This document shows positions 41,014 through 53,689 of a DNA stretch of 64,000 bases, piece by piece. This DNA is from Theristus sp. LFF4_11. Lineage: Eukaryota > Nematoda > Chromadorea > Monhysterida > Xyalidae. Both the position numbers and the translations under genes were made by a program. The notes under the pieces are model-generated. The model did not search any database. It had not been told where the DNA came from and was given only the letters and a program-made list of their open reading frames with translations. Within the stretch, counting starts at the first letter, position 1. Each line of letters opens with the position of its first letter. Where the stretch lies: positions 38,927 to 102,926 of the forward strand of contig JASANC010003195.1 in assembly GCA_030248135.1 (NCBI GenBank), read 5' to 3'.

Positions 41014-42513
41014 CTATAGCAATGAGAATGTCGTGGTGATTTTGTTGCGAATTTTCAAAATGCAAAAACGAAATGTTAAAGACACGAACTTGGATGCCGT
41101 CATTCCCGCAACCATCATCTTTGTGACGAACGAATCACTCGCAACTTTCTGAATTATGTCATTGATGTCCAGCTCGGTAGCTTCTTGGTCTGTCTGTTCA
41201 TTGTTTTCTTTTGAGGTAGCAGCTGCGACTGTTTGGCTTTCGATTTCTCCTTTTAGTTTTTCCATAAAGCCGGTAAAGAGTTTTTCTATTTTTGATTGAA
41301 TCAGCCCGAGCAGCATGCTCAGAATGGCGAGGCCAACGATGACCGCTAACATGGTCCAAATTATGTACCACGTCTCGGTGGGATAAAAATCACCGAATCC
41401 TGAAATGAGGATTAAGAAGCCACAAGTGTCAGGGATTACTAGTGTCAGAAAAGAAATAATGAATGGATGATTGAAAAAATCCTGACGCACCGACTGTGGA
41501 CAACGAAATAAAGAAGAACCAGAATGATTCGAACCACGTCCATTCTGGCATGCCAAATATCAACGCACAGACAACCAGCCAAACAATGCACAACAATACC
41601 ACGAATAACATTGGGATGTCACCAATTTCTGTCACGATCTCAGGCTCATCCTCTTCGTTTTGGTGTTTTATGTTCACTTGATCTGATTGTAGCTTTGAAG
41701 ATTGATGCAGCGTCCCATTAGTGGAATGGAAGCTGTTGCTTTGAAGTTCGACGTCATTTGCTCTATTGTTTTCTTTGGAATCCGTGCCTGCTGTCGGTTC
41801 GTTGTTCACTCGTTTGTAACAGTTGCTGCACATCGCTCGTATCAATCGGATTCTATGCCAGCTAATTCGTAATGCTTCAAGAAACAAGTCGCTCCAGTGA
41901 GTCAACAGAATGACCATCAATGGAATGCCCACTAGCGCATAGAAAATCGTGCACAACCGACCGATGACCGTGCTGGTGGCGATGTTGCCATAGCCTTAGT
42001 TGGCAGCGCACGTGTAGATAAGATAAATCAAACATATTAACGACACAACCGAAAGTCAACCTCAAACAATCACAAACCGATTGTTGTGTAGATCGTCACT
42101 GAGTAAAACATCGAGTCAATAAACGTCCAACCAGTTGATGTGGAAGTATCGTTTTCATTTGCGTACACGGTTGCTTCATATTCGCTGAGTACCGTGGAAA
42201 GAATTTCAAGTGTTTCATCGTCAATGGATTTCTTCTGCAAGTTCTTCGTTTTTTTAAACACCAAATGAAGAAATATGTTTGATAAGAGAGAATAACGTTC
42301 TTATGAACTTACCTGCAACGTTGATCGTACTCTGGACAGGGTTGAGCGATTGACTTTCGGCGGATCACCAAGATCAACCGGTGCATCTTTTTGTTGACCG
42401 AGATTTTCAGTGACAAGGAACAACAAGGTGCCGATTAAAGTGTATAAAAGTAGCAAACAAATGAAAAGTGTGTGTTTGATTATTGCTTTTCTTGTGTTGG
42501 AAGGCGCCATCAT
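41014..42513 (-). CDS. Two-pore-domain potassium (K2P) channel
   Basis: Forms background K+ leak channels in the plasma membrane; a dimer supplies four pore loops. Exons: 42513-42313, 42234-42078, 41994-41491, 41399-41014, with consistent phases, giving 415 residues. Membrane helix 1 is near residues 14-35 (HTLFICLLLLYTLIGTLLFL). The first pore loop reads TTIGYGNI once the exons at 42078 and 41994 are joined. Helix 2 is LCTIFYALVGIPLMVILL and helix 3 is LFVVLLCIVWLVVCALIF. The second pore loop is STVGFGDFYP across the 41491/41399 junction, and helix 4 is MLAVIVGLAILSMLLGLI. Both filters (GYG, GFG) are intact, so the channel should select K+. The long extracellular segment after helix 1 is normal for the family. 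The subfamily was not determined. Confidence 0.9.
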
Positions 42514-43261
42514 TTAGCTGTGCGATTGCTATACTCCGTTGATGTTTACGAAAAAAATGCAGTACCTGACTTTTTTTCAAATTTCTGCAGATGCAACGTC
42601 TTTTTGAACAGGGTGCTTGTCATCGATTTTTCAACTTGTTTAAACCAGTATTTGTTGAATGAAACGTGCATGATTGCATGATTAGTGTGTGGTGGTCGGC
42701 TGATCGGTTTTCATGTGTGTAATGTGTGCACAGTAGTGTGCGGTGAAGTTTATGTTTTATATTACAGTGCCAACGGTGAAAAGTTATAAAAGTAAATAAC
42801 ACCCGACACAACCTGTTTTTTATCCGAGCATGCAATCATCAGTCATGTTGTGCTGTTTCAAAGTGTTTCTATGCAATGTAGACGTTTCGCGGTCGATGGC
42901 GGCTTTTCGTTTATTTGGCTAAACTCAAACACTTCGACTGACTCCGTTTTCGTGTCATTGATGAAGCTTTTTAAATGGGATGAATTGGTTTGCAAATTAA
43001 ATTATGATTTGGTAGCAGACTTTGGTTTGATGAATTGATCTGCTTTCATTCGTTAAAAAACAACATTTGATGTGCTTATCCGTTTTCTGAAAACCTCTTT
43101 TATTGTCGTTATCCCACAAACTCGTGTCAATAAGTTCATTTTAACAAATATAGAAGCGTATTCATTTTTTGAAAGCTCATAAAGTTCATCTAATAAAGTT
43201 GTCAACCCGAAACAAAATGACCTGAGCCTGTAAGCATGACTCACATCAAAAGCCGCATGAA

Positions 43262-46200
43262 TCATTGTAACGAAGGTGTCGGTGGGCCGGAGTCAGTCGG
43301 TGGAGCGTATAACGCAGATTGTTTTGGCTCCACAGAGTTGTTTTGTTTCCGTTTGTAGTAGTGCGCGCGACATAGTAGCACAACATATTCAAATAGTTCA
43401 AGCAAGGAAATCGTGGTGAATCCCAGGTAGAGGCCAGCAACGCCACCAATGTTGCTGATCAAGTCCAACACAGTGACCGCTGGTTCTTCTTCGACGATCT
43501 TTTTGAAAAGAGTGATTGTGTTTCACAGTCGTGCAATACATCTACATATACACGCAAGTATGTAGGTAAATGATTAGTCCAACCAACCTGATAAGCCATC
43601 GTCTCCAAGTAAATGTGCACGCGAACGAGATTTTGCGACACATACTCAGCAGTTTCCATGACGGACATATTAAAGAACAATTGCGATAGTTGGTCACCTT
43701 CGCGCTCGTAGAAGTTCAACATCCGCAGTCGCTCATATGCCAACGTCGGCCAGTCCGCGTGAGACAGTCTGAACAGAAAGCAGTTTGCGTTTTCCCAAAT
43801 AAGTGTCTGTCAATTCGTTGAAAACTATTCCTTTTGTAAAGTTACAAACTTCATGTCAAACTCTGTCTCGTCGCATTGCGTATGACAGTCGCATACGATC
43901 GCATCTTCTTCGTCATCATCAAGAGCAATGTACGACAATACGGATTCGCGGCAGTTTCGATGGGTCGAATTGAATAGATCGCACGTCGGGTAGCCTTTTG
44001 CCTGAATTTTGCGATCAACGTTTATTTTCCTCCATTGTAATGATGTAGAACAGACCACTTTCGTCTGGTTAGCAATTCGAGCGAATTGCTGAGTCAGTCA
44101 GCAATAACAACGGAACAACGGCGAAAGCCAAACCGGGTCTGCCACCCAGTACATCGGTTCGTTTCTTCAATAATCAGGCGAGCTCAGAGGCAAGTAATCA
44201 GCAACAGACATTATAATGGTTCAAGCTGCTGCAATCACTCACCCGGTCAACACATTTGCAGCGATCGTAGAGATTATAATCTTTGCAGGCCACTCGACAA
44301 CTTCGTATATCATAAGCGGAATCGCTCGCTTTGAATGGTCTGTAGTTGGTGAAAACAAAACCGAATTATGTACAAAGACTGTTGAATAAAGTTGCACAAA
44401 AGTGGCAAAACGCCGTTTTACGCGTAGTCGGCAGGCATTTCGCTGATGCATTCACTCTTGTACGGATGTTCTAGTCGAATCAGATCTCTACGACGTAGAC
44501 CGATTCCGGTTTGCACTCCTTCAATAATGGCGATGAAAGCTGTTTCGCTGAGTGAATTATAATTTGAAATACACATTTGAGGTCATACCTGGTTTTGCTG
44601 ATACACCATCTTCTTCGGGCGTCGGAATCACCGACGGGTGATGGACAATGACGCGGGCGCCGTAGCCGGAGGCCAGCAAGCCGACGTAGTTGTCGCGGTC
44701 GATGTTCATTGTGATGCGTAGTCCGTAGTCGCTGCCGGATTTTCGTGTCCACCGAACCGTTCCCTGACCGTTGTTCTCTGTAAATCAAAAAAATGTTTAC
44801 TTCTAGAAAAACAGTCAAATTACACAGCATATATTATGTTCATCATTAGCTCGCCTTTCCCGCTGTTAAATGTATAGCAGTTGCCGTAACGTGTCGAATA
44901 AAACCGATAGAAATCCTCAGAAGCATTGCATAATCCGCGATCGTAGGTGCATTCGAGTATTAGTTCTTCCGCAGAATATGTTAAGCCTACATAGACATTA
45001 TTTTGCCTTCACATTTTTAATTCATTGAATTTAAAATAGAACACATACCTTCAACAGATGATTCCGGCAACACAATGACGTCATTCATGTCAACCAAGTC
45101 AGACAGTTGACTTTTTTGTATTAGTGTCCGAAAGCTGTATTTGTTGTCAGACTGTAAACCACAAGTAAAACAAGTAGTCAGCAAGTACAAGTATGTCATT
45201 TAACTTTAACAAAGACTTTTAAGGGATGTCATTGCATAAGAGAATCATAAGTACCGTCATGCCCTCAAACAGGTGATCGCCAACTCGATCGTGCGTTGGC
45301 CGTTTACCGTCATCCGGTGGACGTGGAAACGAACCGAAACTTTTCGTTCCACCGCCGCCGTCTGGCGGTGGCAGACTGCCTCCATCTTTGCTGCCATCTG
45401 GTGGGGGCTTATACCCGCCATCGCCATCTGGTGGGGGCATGGTCGCTCCGGTTCCATTTGCATCGGTGCCTCCGTCGGGCGGAGGCTTGTCTCCACCGTC
45501 TTCGCCACCTGGTTTTGTCATATTTCCTCCCGTTCCACTGGTATCTCCGTCAGGTGGCGGCATATCACCAGTTCCTTCGCCACCTGGTTTTGTCGTGTTT
45601 CCTCCGGTTCCACTGGTATCTCCGTCAGGTGGCGGCATATCGCCAGTCCCGTCGCCACCTGGTGTTGTCGCATTCCCTCCATTTGCAGGATCGCCTCCTG
45701 TTGGTGCTGGTTGATCTGCTGGGTCGGTGCCATTTGGAGCCGCTGTCGAATTACTGGCACCATTCGAAGGCAGAGAATCGTTTGTGCCTCCCGCATTGGG
45801 TGGTTGATTTGCAGTCGGCTGTGTTCCATTCGCTGCTGCAGTGCCATTGCCAGTGCCACTGTCACCGCTGCTGGCTGGCGGCGCCGTTTCATTGGTGGAG
45901 CCTGCGCCGTCCGGCGGCGTTGCACTTGGTTGCGGTGTGTTTGAGCCGCTCGTTAGTGGGCCTTCTGTTGGCGGAGCGCCACCGTCACTTTCCGCCGGCA
46001 CAGTGTCATTCGTTGCGCTTGCGTTATTCTGCGTTCCACCGCCTGCAGGCGGATTCGTGCTTGTACCGTTTCCACCGTTTCCGGGCGGAGCCGGAGCGGC
46101 TGTAGTTGCTGTGCCCGTAGCGCTCCCACCCGGTGCGTTAGTGCCAGGCATCGAACTTCCGGTGGTTGCGGGCAGAGATGCAGTGCTGTTGGTGTTACCG

Positions 46201-46820
46201 GACGGCGGCGCCACCGTGGTTGCATTTTGAGTGGGCGGACCGACTGCAGACTGACTGGTGCTAGCTGTTGTTGGTGCTTCAGTAACATTGCTAGGAACGC
46301 CCGGGGGTGAACCTGTGCCGCCGGGTTGTGTTGTTTCCGGCGGACCTGACGGCGTTGTAGTGGTAGCTTGTTCGGTTGGCAACTGCGTGATGTTTGGCGC
46401 TGTGCTGGCTGTTGTTGCAGGTGGCGCTGCGCTCGTTGCAGGTGGTTGCGCTGCCGTTGTTGTCGGACCCGGCGGCGGTGCTTGGCGTTTTCTTCGTTTG
46501 CGCGCTTCCGCTGCTGTGTTGTTGGTGCTACTTTTATTGCATTGCGAATTGTCGAACTTCGATTCCATCGTGATATCTTTGAACACGCTGAACTCCATGA
46601 TCCACTCTTCTTTTGGGTTTCGCTTTTGAGGTGGTGGCGGCGGCGGTTCACCACCTCCGTCTTGTTGGTCATCTGGTGGAGGAGGTTCACCTCCACCGGC
46701 TGATCCACCATCTGCACCTCCACTTGTCGTTTGTTGCTCTGACGGGGGTTGCTGTTCATTAGTTGGCTCGCTTTGTGTTTGCGTTTGCGTGGTGCAGCCA
46801 CATTGACCCTGTTCAGCTGC
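43262..46820 (-). CDS. DEG/ENaC (amiloride-sensitive type) sodium channel subunit, 5' part not found, with large P/G/T-rich insert
   Basis: Subunit of a trimeric, mostly Na+-selective channel in the plasma membrane. Nine exons with agreeing phases: 46820-45255, 45151-45049, 44986-44826, 44775-44589, 44539-44422, 44339-44243, 44001-43850, 43768-43588, 43498-43262 (2,802 nt, 933 residues plus stop). Family signatures in order: FYRFYSTRYGNCYTFNSGKG; YGARVIVHHPSVIPTPEEDG with AKPG; LIRLEHPYKSEC; SCRVACKDYNLYDRCKC; VCDCHTQCDETEFDMKLS followed by HADWP; and the pore/second membrane helix LDLISNIGGVAGLYLGFT then TISLLELFEYVVLL. A Cys-rich extracellular domain is therefore present. The first visible exon starts in phase 0 at a TTTCATAG acceptor, so at least one upstream exon with the cytosolic N-terminus and first membrane helix must exist. 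Confidence 0.88.
45255..46820 (-). other. 522-codon exon: P/G/T/N-rich extracellular insert of the DEG/ENaC subunit
   Basis: Single exon open for 522 codons. It begins with a CGCTTQTQTQ stretch and a PPPPPPQKR run, then a short normal-looking segment (EEWIMEFSVFKDITMESKFD). This is followed by the basic run RKRRKRQ, resembling a furin-type cleavage site, and then about 400 residues of Pro, Gly, Thr, Asn and Ala. Near the C-terminal end, a 25-residue unit containing GDMPPPDGDTSGTGGN is repeated in tandem (45490-45672 at DNA level), and PPPDG recurs at least six times. Many Asn-Xaa-Ser/Thr sites are present. Its place before the GNCYTFN motif puts it in the extracellular finger region. Confidence 0.8.
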
Positions 46821-49800
46821 CTATGAAAGCAATTATTAGGTTTGACATCGGTGAAAAGTTTTGCTCTATTATCATGCTGTGAATGCACGCCTACACGTGA
46901 TATTAACACGGCACATTTGTGCTTGAGCTAAACCCACTTTTTTTAGCTGAAAATGGTTTGTTGCGTACCGGTGATCCTAACACTAATTCACTTGATTAAG
47001 CCGCTTGATGCTCGCATATGGTCTCCGGTTTGTCATTTTATTGAGCCATCGAGAATGGGATCAAGCGATTCAGGTGTATTATTGATGAACTTTGTTCATT
47101 AAATGTGAAAACCAGTCAACCATGTCCAATATGATTCAAATAACCATGGAACCACTGCGTTTTATTTTCCAACCAAAACAATAACAGTATGTGTAAAAAT
47201 TGATTAGAGAGAGTTTGTAACAAAACTACATTTCACGCCATGGGCAGTGAACAGAAGGCGCCAGCCGTTTAAGCACAAAACGAAATACAAACGCAGCGGA
47301 ATACACACAGTCACAAAAAAGGAAAACATTCAGAACTGTTATAAACATTTTGTTCAATTGCGAGTTCACAGAAGAAATAGTCAGCGTTGAAACACTTATA
47401 AGTTTGTAATTTTGCAAAATATGCATATTGAATGAACACTTTTAATATGATATTACATTTAAAATATTAAATTATTGAATCTCAATTCCGAACATTGTGA
47501 AATACACATTTTTATTAACTACTGAAACCAACTGACTGTTAATTGAAGCACGATACACTGTGTGCGTTAAGCGGAACAATAGGTACTTTATGCAACGGAA
47601 CGCTGATATGACGGCATGAAAACAAAAAATGTCTGTCTCAGCGGATTTTACATCTACATGTATGTATTTGTATTGTCTTTTCAACTCCTTGAGAGAAATT
47701 TTATTTTGAAATTTGAAGATGTTCAGTTGCGTAAAAGGTGTACAGCTGTATATACTGTATCAGATCAGGGTGTTATGAGGTTTTCATCGCATCATTGTGA
47801 GGTTCCCATTGCATGGCAGAAGAAAGACATCATAAACTCTAGCTAAATGCTTTCACAATCATATCGTTCGTACAAAAAACTACTGAAAGCAAAACAAAAA
47901 ATTACAGTGCTGTAACATTGACCAGATGCGGCGTGCAAAAATTTGTCTGCAAGAAACAAATTGATCAATTTAAGTGACAATATTGTCACAAAATTTAAAC
48001 TTTTAAACCTAACACGCGAAATACGGTGTTTTCTAAAGGCGGAAACACCATTTAGTTTTTCGTCCGTACGCACAAACGTCGTTCTAAATCCCGAGCGCAA
48101 ACTAATCGTGTCCGTAATGCATTAAGATAGCACACACGACACGATTTCTAAATCGCGTGGCCATTTTTTACGTGTCGTGTCCGTGCGTACGCACAAAAAA
48201 CTAATTGCTAAACGCGCCTTTATAAAAATACAGTGTAGCAAACAGTGTAAGACAACAATTGTATAACGCCATACTCCAACAGTTCATTGCAATATCAATG
48301 GTGTGACTGATCCATGTTGTTTTAAAAACAATTGGTTTGATACAAACAAAATGAAACGTCGCATGCACCGAGTTAAGAAGGATACGCAAAAAAGTAAAAG
48401 GAAATGTAGCTTATACCGTATAAAAACCATAATACAAAGACAAACGGACACAAACATTAGAAAAGTAAACGGTATTTCAAAAAATTAAACTGTTTTTCTT
48501 CTTAATGAATCAACAAAAATAACATGGTTGTAGTAATCCAAGAAATACATGTATTTTCGTGGAATGTACAATACTTTGCTCGACTTACCAGTCACTTGAT
48601 AAACTGATGTGTCATTTCACAATGCAGAAAAACTGTGCTTTGCAATTAAAATTTAGAAACAATGGGATTACAACTCCCTGAGTTAGAAGATAGTAGAGAG
48701 AGACGACTTCTGCGCTGGAAATTTTGAAAAGCTTTGAAACGAAACCATACTACGCACATCAGTTACAAAGTTTTACGTTGTACTCATTGAGTTCCATTAT
48801 TTTTCATTTCTGTCACTTTCGATCCTATTATTCGAGTCCCCTCTGACTTCAATACTGCGTTACAGCTATTTCAGAGCAGCTGATCATAAAAAAATGATGT
48901 TTGCTGTTTTATTCTCTCTCTGATTAATTTTTTGTGGAGTGCACCGCACAGCATTATTCCACATCTGGCTGTTTTTTTCGAAGACACGAAATCAAATGGT
49001 GCGCCAGCTAGCTTGTTATGATGTTGTTACTCAAGAAACATGCCGAGCTATAACTAACCTGCTGCCGTTGAAAATAAAGAGACTGACAAGAACACATGGC
49101 AAGCGGGCAACATCAAGTGCCACCGCACCACCCACTCCGTACTACTATTCTATTTTAATGCTGCTCATGATCATGAGCCATGAAAAATTGATACATGCTT
49201 TTTCGGCATATCTGTGCACGCGCTTCTTTGCTTAATTAGCGAGCCCAAGCAAAGCACTAAAGCGCATCTGCTGAATATCTTATTTCGCTTAGGTCGACTT
49301 TATCATATTTCAGACATAAAAAATAGAAACAGTGTAACAGAAAATTGGGAAACGGGGGGAAACGCAAGTGCCACTTGACTTTTTCAGTGTACTTCCCTTC
49401 TTCTCCTTCCTCAAGTGCTCTGATTTACGTCTCGACCTGAGGGAGAGAGGACACATCGGGTCAAATTATGATGGAGAGCTGCAAATGCACGCCTTTCTGG
49501 TGGCATTCAACACTCGAGCTGATTAGGAGACCATTAAACATATAGAACATTTATAGACACATTTAATTCAGACGCAAAACGTACTGGTTGGTTACACGCG
49601 GATTACTCCTTTCTTCTGAGAATCAGGTTCGCGTTTTTTAAGAAGCGCATAACTGGCAGACTCGAGCAGACAGAAAAACAGATGGTGTTTCACGCCAATT
49701 TTGGTTGCTGTGAGCTTACACATGAGCACAAGAACAATGACAACATGTGGATTTCTGACGGCTTTGAATTTGATGTGTAAAAAACAAGACGACAATTCGA

Positions 49801-50298
49801 ATTTTTGAAATTCATCACAGATATCCTTTCGATTACATGATACATTAATGACTAAAACGGGGTATCTAATAATCGATTCACAAAACAGTTAATTGATTGA
49901 CTGGTATGATGAAAATTGAAAAAAACTGATGATTGGATTGAAAGCAAACACTGAAAGAAATCATGAAAACTAAGCAAAATCCTAAAGAAGTTTCACTAAA
50001 AAATTGAACACAAACTTTCTGGAGAACTGCTTATAAGCGAACAACTGCAAATGAAACAACTGAAGACTGACAATAAGAGACAGTGAAACTGGAGACACAC
50101 ACACGACAAAAGGAAACGAACAGGAGAAGAAAAAACATCGAAGAGCACTAGACGCAGCCACTGAAAAGAGGCGCCACCAAAAGGGTCAAAAGGTTGCACA
50201 AAGAATGTCTTGCGCGTTATGAACAATGTTTGGTCAACGATTCGTCGACCGTATACACTGCAGTCATCATTAGCCATACACATTACAGAGTGTGCAGC
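46821..50298. other. Long interval upstream of the DEG/ENaC exons
   Basis: Should contain the missing 5' exon(s) of the DEG/ENaC gene, but no frame with a DEG/ENaC first membrane helix was recognised on the minus strand. Contains a probable MITE at 48034-48222. The rest is AT-rich without features. Confidence 0.4.
48034..48222. mobile_element. Probable ~190-bp MITE
   Basis: Imperfect inverted ends TAAAGGCGG...TTTAGTTTTTCGTCCGTACGCAC and GTGCGTACGCACAAAAAACTAA...CGCGCCTTTA. No clear target duplication. Confidence 0.4.
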
Positions 50299-51585
50299 CT
50301 AGAGCAGCCAGCACAACATCAGCATCAGTGCGCCGCTGGCGATGTGCAACGGTGAGCGCACACGGCGCACGTCGCTGCCGCCAGCGCCGCTCATTTCCGC
50401 GGCCGCCTGGCTGGACGACGAGGCCGTAGCGGCCTGCGGCGGCGGCGCCACGGTCGGCAACGGCGCGCAGTCGATCGCGCAGCTGTCGCCGACTTTGCTC
50501 GCGTACACGCCCATGATCATCGACCTCAACGACTCGCACATGATTGTCAACGCGGAGCCCTGGCAGTGTTTGCTCAGCGCCACCTTGTACTGGCGGATGC
50601 GTTCGCCGATCTGCGTGCACAGGCCGGCGGGCGCGTCGGCGCGACGTTGCCGTGCGGTCGCCCAGTTGTATTGATTGGCGGTCGACGCTGTCGAGTGGCC
50701 GAGGATGGTGTTCGCGAGGTACGTGCTCGCGGCGATGGTCGAGTCACCGATGCGATCTTTCAAGAGGCAGTCGCGGTTGTTCGCCTCGTCCAGTAGCGCC
50801 TGGCCTTGGTCGCTGCACGCGTACTTGAGCAGGTAATAGCTCTTGATGAAGGTCGCCTGCGTCTTGCGCTGCGTCAACAGTTCGGTCATGTCGATCGTCG
50901 ACGTCAACACCTCGTCGATCGTGCAGCCGAACTCGCCGGCGTTGTTGATGCAGTCGCCGAGCTTGTGCACGTGCACGCATTCCTCCTTCGTGATCAGCAC
51001 CTGCCGATTCGCAGAGAGTGGACACGGATTTATATTGATTTTGATCGGCCATAATCTTCCTTTGGGTGAAACGAAAGTTCAAAGAAGTGGATATCTGTGG
51101 TTCCGTTTCTCAACGACAGCTCAAAAGAAGCCGGTGTTTCATTGTCATTAATTACTGACCAAGTTACTAACCAACTGAAAAATACGTAAAAAGCAATGAT
51201 ACTGACCAAGTCCCTCATCATGATACCGTGATCTTGGTCAGTTTATTTTTTCCGTGTCGCAAAAAAAATTTGTAGGTATGTGTTAACCGTCGTACTATTC
51301 CACTTCATAACATGTTTTACCGCACCTGCATAGGATCTTAAACTACATATACTGCAGAAAAATTTGAACTTCTCTTACCACGTTCGCTCTGTTTTTGTAC
51401 AGTTTAATCGAGTAATCGCCCAGCGCATCGATGAAACATTTTACTAAGTCCACATAATTGCAGTTCGCTTTTCGCTTGTTTTGCGTCATCACGGCCGACT
51501 GTAACGCGTTGGCGCGGATTGAGTGGCCCAGCAAAACGCACACAGTCCACAGCAGCAACAAGACGAATTGAACATGGAGTTTCAT
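50299..51585 (-). CDS. Secreted, Cys-rich, probably GPI-anchored protein, family not recognised
   Basis: Two exons, 51585-51379 and 51000-50299, joined in phase 0, code for 302 residues. The N-terminus (MKLHVQFVLLLLWTVCVLLG) is a clear signal peptide. The mature part has 12 cysteines and is predicted mostly helical (for example TQATFIKSYYLLKYAC and GLCTQIGERIRQYKVAL). The end carries an A/S-rich linker, then SGAGGSDVRRVRSP and a hydrophobic C-terminus (LHIASGALMLMLCWLL), the usual layout of a GPI-attachment signal with an omega site near the SGAGG. The second exon is far richer in G+C than its flanks, with G or C at most third positions, which supports real coding. I do not recognise the family; nematode DUF19-type secreted proteins have similar size and Cys content, but I cannot show a match. 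Confidence 0.75.
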
Positions 51586-53689
51586 GTTTGATAGTAATGA
51601 AGTTTGAGAATACTGCCGTTCTGCCACAAATCGGCCGTCACGTTATGATTGTCACCGTCATCATCAGCATCTCAACACGGTTGAAACGGTGTTTCGTCGT
51701 TTTTTGCAATAATTCGGTAGATTGACGGGTTGATTTAGACGTTTTCAATTGATCTGTTGAATTAGTCGCAGACCGGCGATTCTCGAGTGTTGTAGATCGG
51801 TGTGCAATATTGTAATGATTGACGTAAATTGAAGAGACGAAGCTGGAACAAAATCGGCTTTGGTTTGTATCATTGATGATCCACAAAACTTACTAACAAC
51901 TAACAGCGTCGAGAAGCGGCACAAGAAAAAAACAATTAGTAAAATGCAAATTAGAATACACCAGTAAAAAGTGGAAAATCGTTCCGCATATTGTATGCAA
52001 TTACAAATTGGAAACTTCAACAATGGTTGTACAACATAGCAGTGTCGCTATTCAATTTTTAACTTTAATTAGGTTCGCAATTCGTGACATATTCGCCGGT
52101 TCACCGAATGAAATATGATACACCAATTTCAGTTGTATGCCAAAAAATTCAAAGCATTCTTGATTACCTTGAGCTTCTTGGTTTCTACCGTACTGGGTCT
52201 CAACTCGCTCTTTCCTGATTTACCTGATTTATTTGTTCAACAATTTTTGAGATGACACAAAATTCAACACATTAGCTTGGTCATCCATCGTTCTGTTGTG
52301 GACGGGAGGATAAGGACATGTGCATCGAAATGGATGCCAACATCACTGAGTAACTCATCGTATTCCATGGTGAAACTGCCGGAATGCGCGCACACCAAAT
52401 GCAACGGAACAATATTGTATAATTGAGATGCAAAGAAGACGAAAAAAGGCTGGCTGAACTAGAGAATGTACGAACAGAACTACACGAAAAACGCTGCAGA
52501 AATGCGGATCCGATGTGCGTGCGTTCAAATAACGTCAATCAGCTAAAAAAGCGAATGAGCAAAGTGAGATGAGGCAAGCAACGAAAAAAGAGAACGAGCA
52601 GAAAAACTGCAGCAGCAGCAGGAGCAGACGCATGAAAGTCGTGTGGCATTGCTCATTTTGGGTTTTTTCGAAAACACGCGAATTCTCCCGACGGAGTTTG
52701 TGACCGATCGAAGGACTGCCCACCTACCGTAACAACTTTCAGAATGGAAAAGCGGTTACAGATGCGCCAGCGGAAACAAACGCGCGTAGGTTCAAGCATT
52801 GCAACTGACACCCTCGATTCTATGTGCATACAATGTAATTCCGCAAAAAAATATGACATTGGAATTCCGCCAATGAATCTGCACAATTTTTTGAGGTGTG
52901 CGGTTGTAAATGTTTGTCTGAAATTGAAAGAAATAACCGATTGCATATTTTGCTGATAAGTTGCCAATGTTGCCAATGAGCTGTTCACGTTGTTCATCAC
53001 TTGTGAACGATGGTAGATTTTCAACATTTTAAAGATGGAATTGATAGAAGTTGCATTATGCAACATGCCTCTGAATCTTGTCAATGCAGTGTGTACAGGC
53101 AATTTGTTGAAATATAAGCTGAATGAATTTTTTTAAATAGAACATCAAACTCAAGTAAATATGTGTAATGTATCTGAGTCTGCGGCGCATCTCAAATACT
53201 CCGAATCTGCAATCTCAAAAAATAACAGCAGCGTCAACTTAGAACAGTAGAAACATGAACTTATGCATGTTGACACGTGCATGTGTCAGTGACAAGATGC
53301 ATATGCTGTCCTAAACAGCGAAGGCAAAAGCAGCGAAAAAGGAAAACGTCACCGCACATTGCAAGCTCATCAGAGATGTAGAAAGGGGAGAGCGCATTAT
53401 ATTGATCATGCGGATGCGCGAGCGAGCGTCAGCGAGCGGACAGCGCATCACGCATTATATGAGCCGTTATCCTCTCGCGCGCGTTTTTCAAATTTGCTCG
53501 CTTCCTCCAGCGAGCATAGTATAAGCCACAAACTTGGTTCTGTGCACACGAAACGAACACCCAAAGTTGTGCTTGGAGCCGCGAAAAAATTTTTATCCGA
53601 CTACTTTTCATACGCTGTAGACACGAAAAACCTATTCTGAAAACAGTGTTACTTATTTTTCTATCTCTTTTTTTTTCCGGTATGTCATC
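51586..53689. other. Non-coding or undeciphered interval
   Basis: Several medium frames occur, including 149 codons on the minus strand at 52653-53102, but none shows a recognised domain. The plus strand here is stop-riddled. A decayed transposon is possible but unsupported. Confidence 0.3.

Noticed and set aside
40613..41065. 150-codon minus frame overlapping the end of the K2P gene
   Set aside because: It lies mainly in the K2P 3' UTR in another frame and has no domain.
45273..46230. Long plus-strand frames opposite the DEG/ENaC exon
   Set aside because: Shadows of a GC-rich, repetitive exon; the minus strand carries the spliced channel frame with consistent phases.
52653..53102. 149-codon minus frame as a transposase or host gene
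   Set aside because: No recognised motif and no supporting neighbours or terminal repeats.
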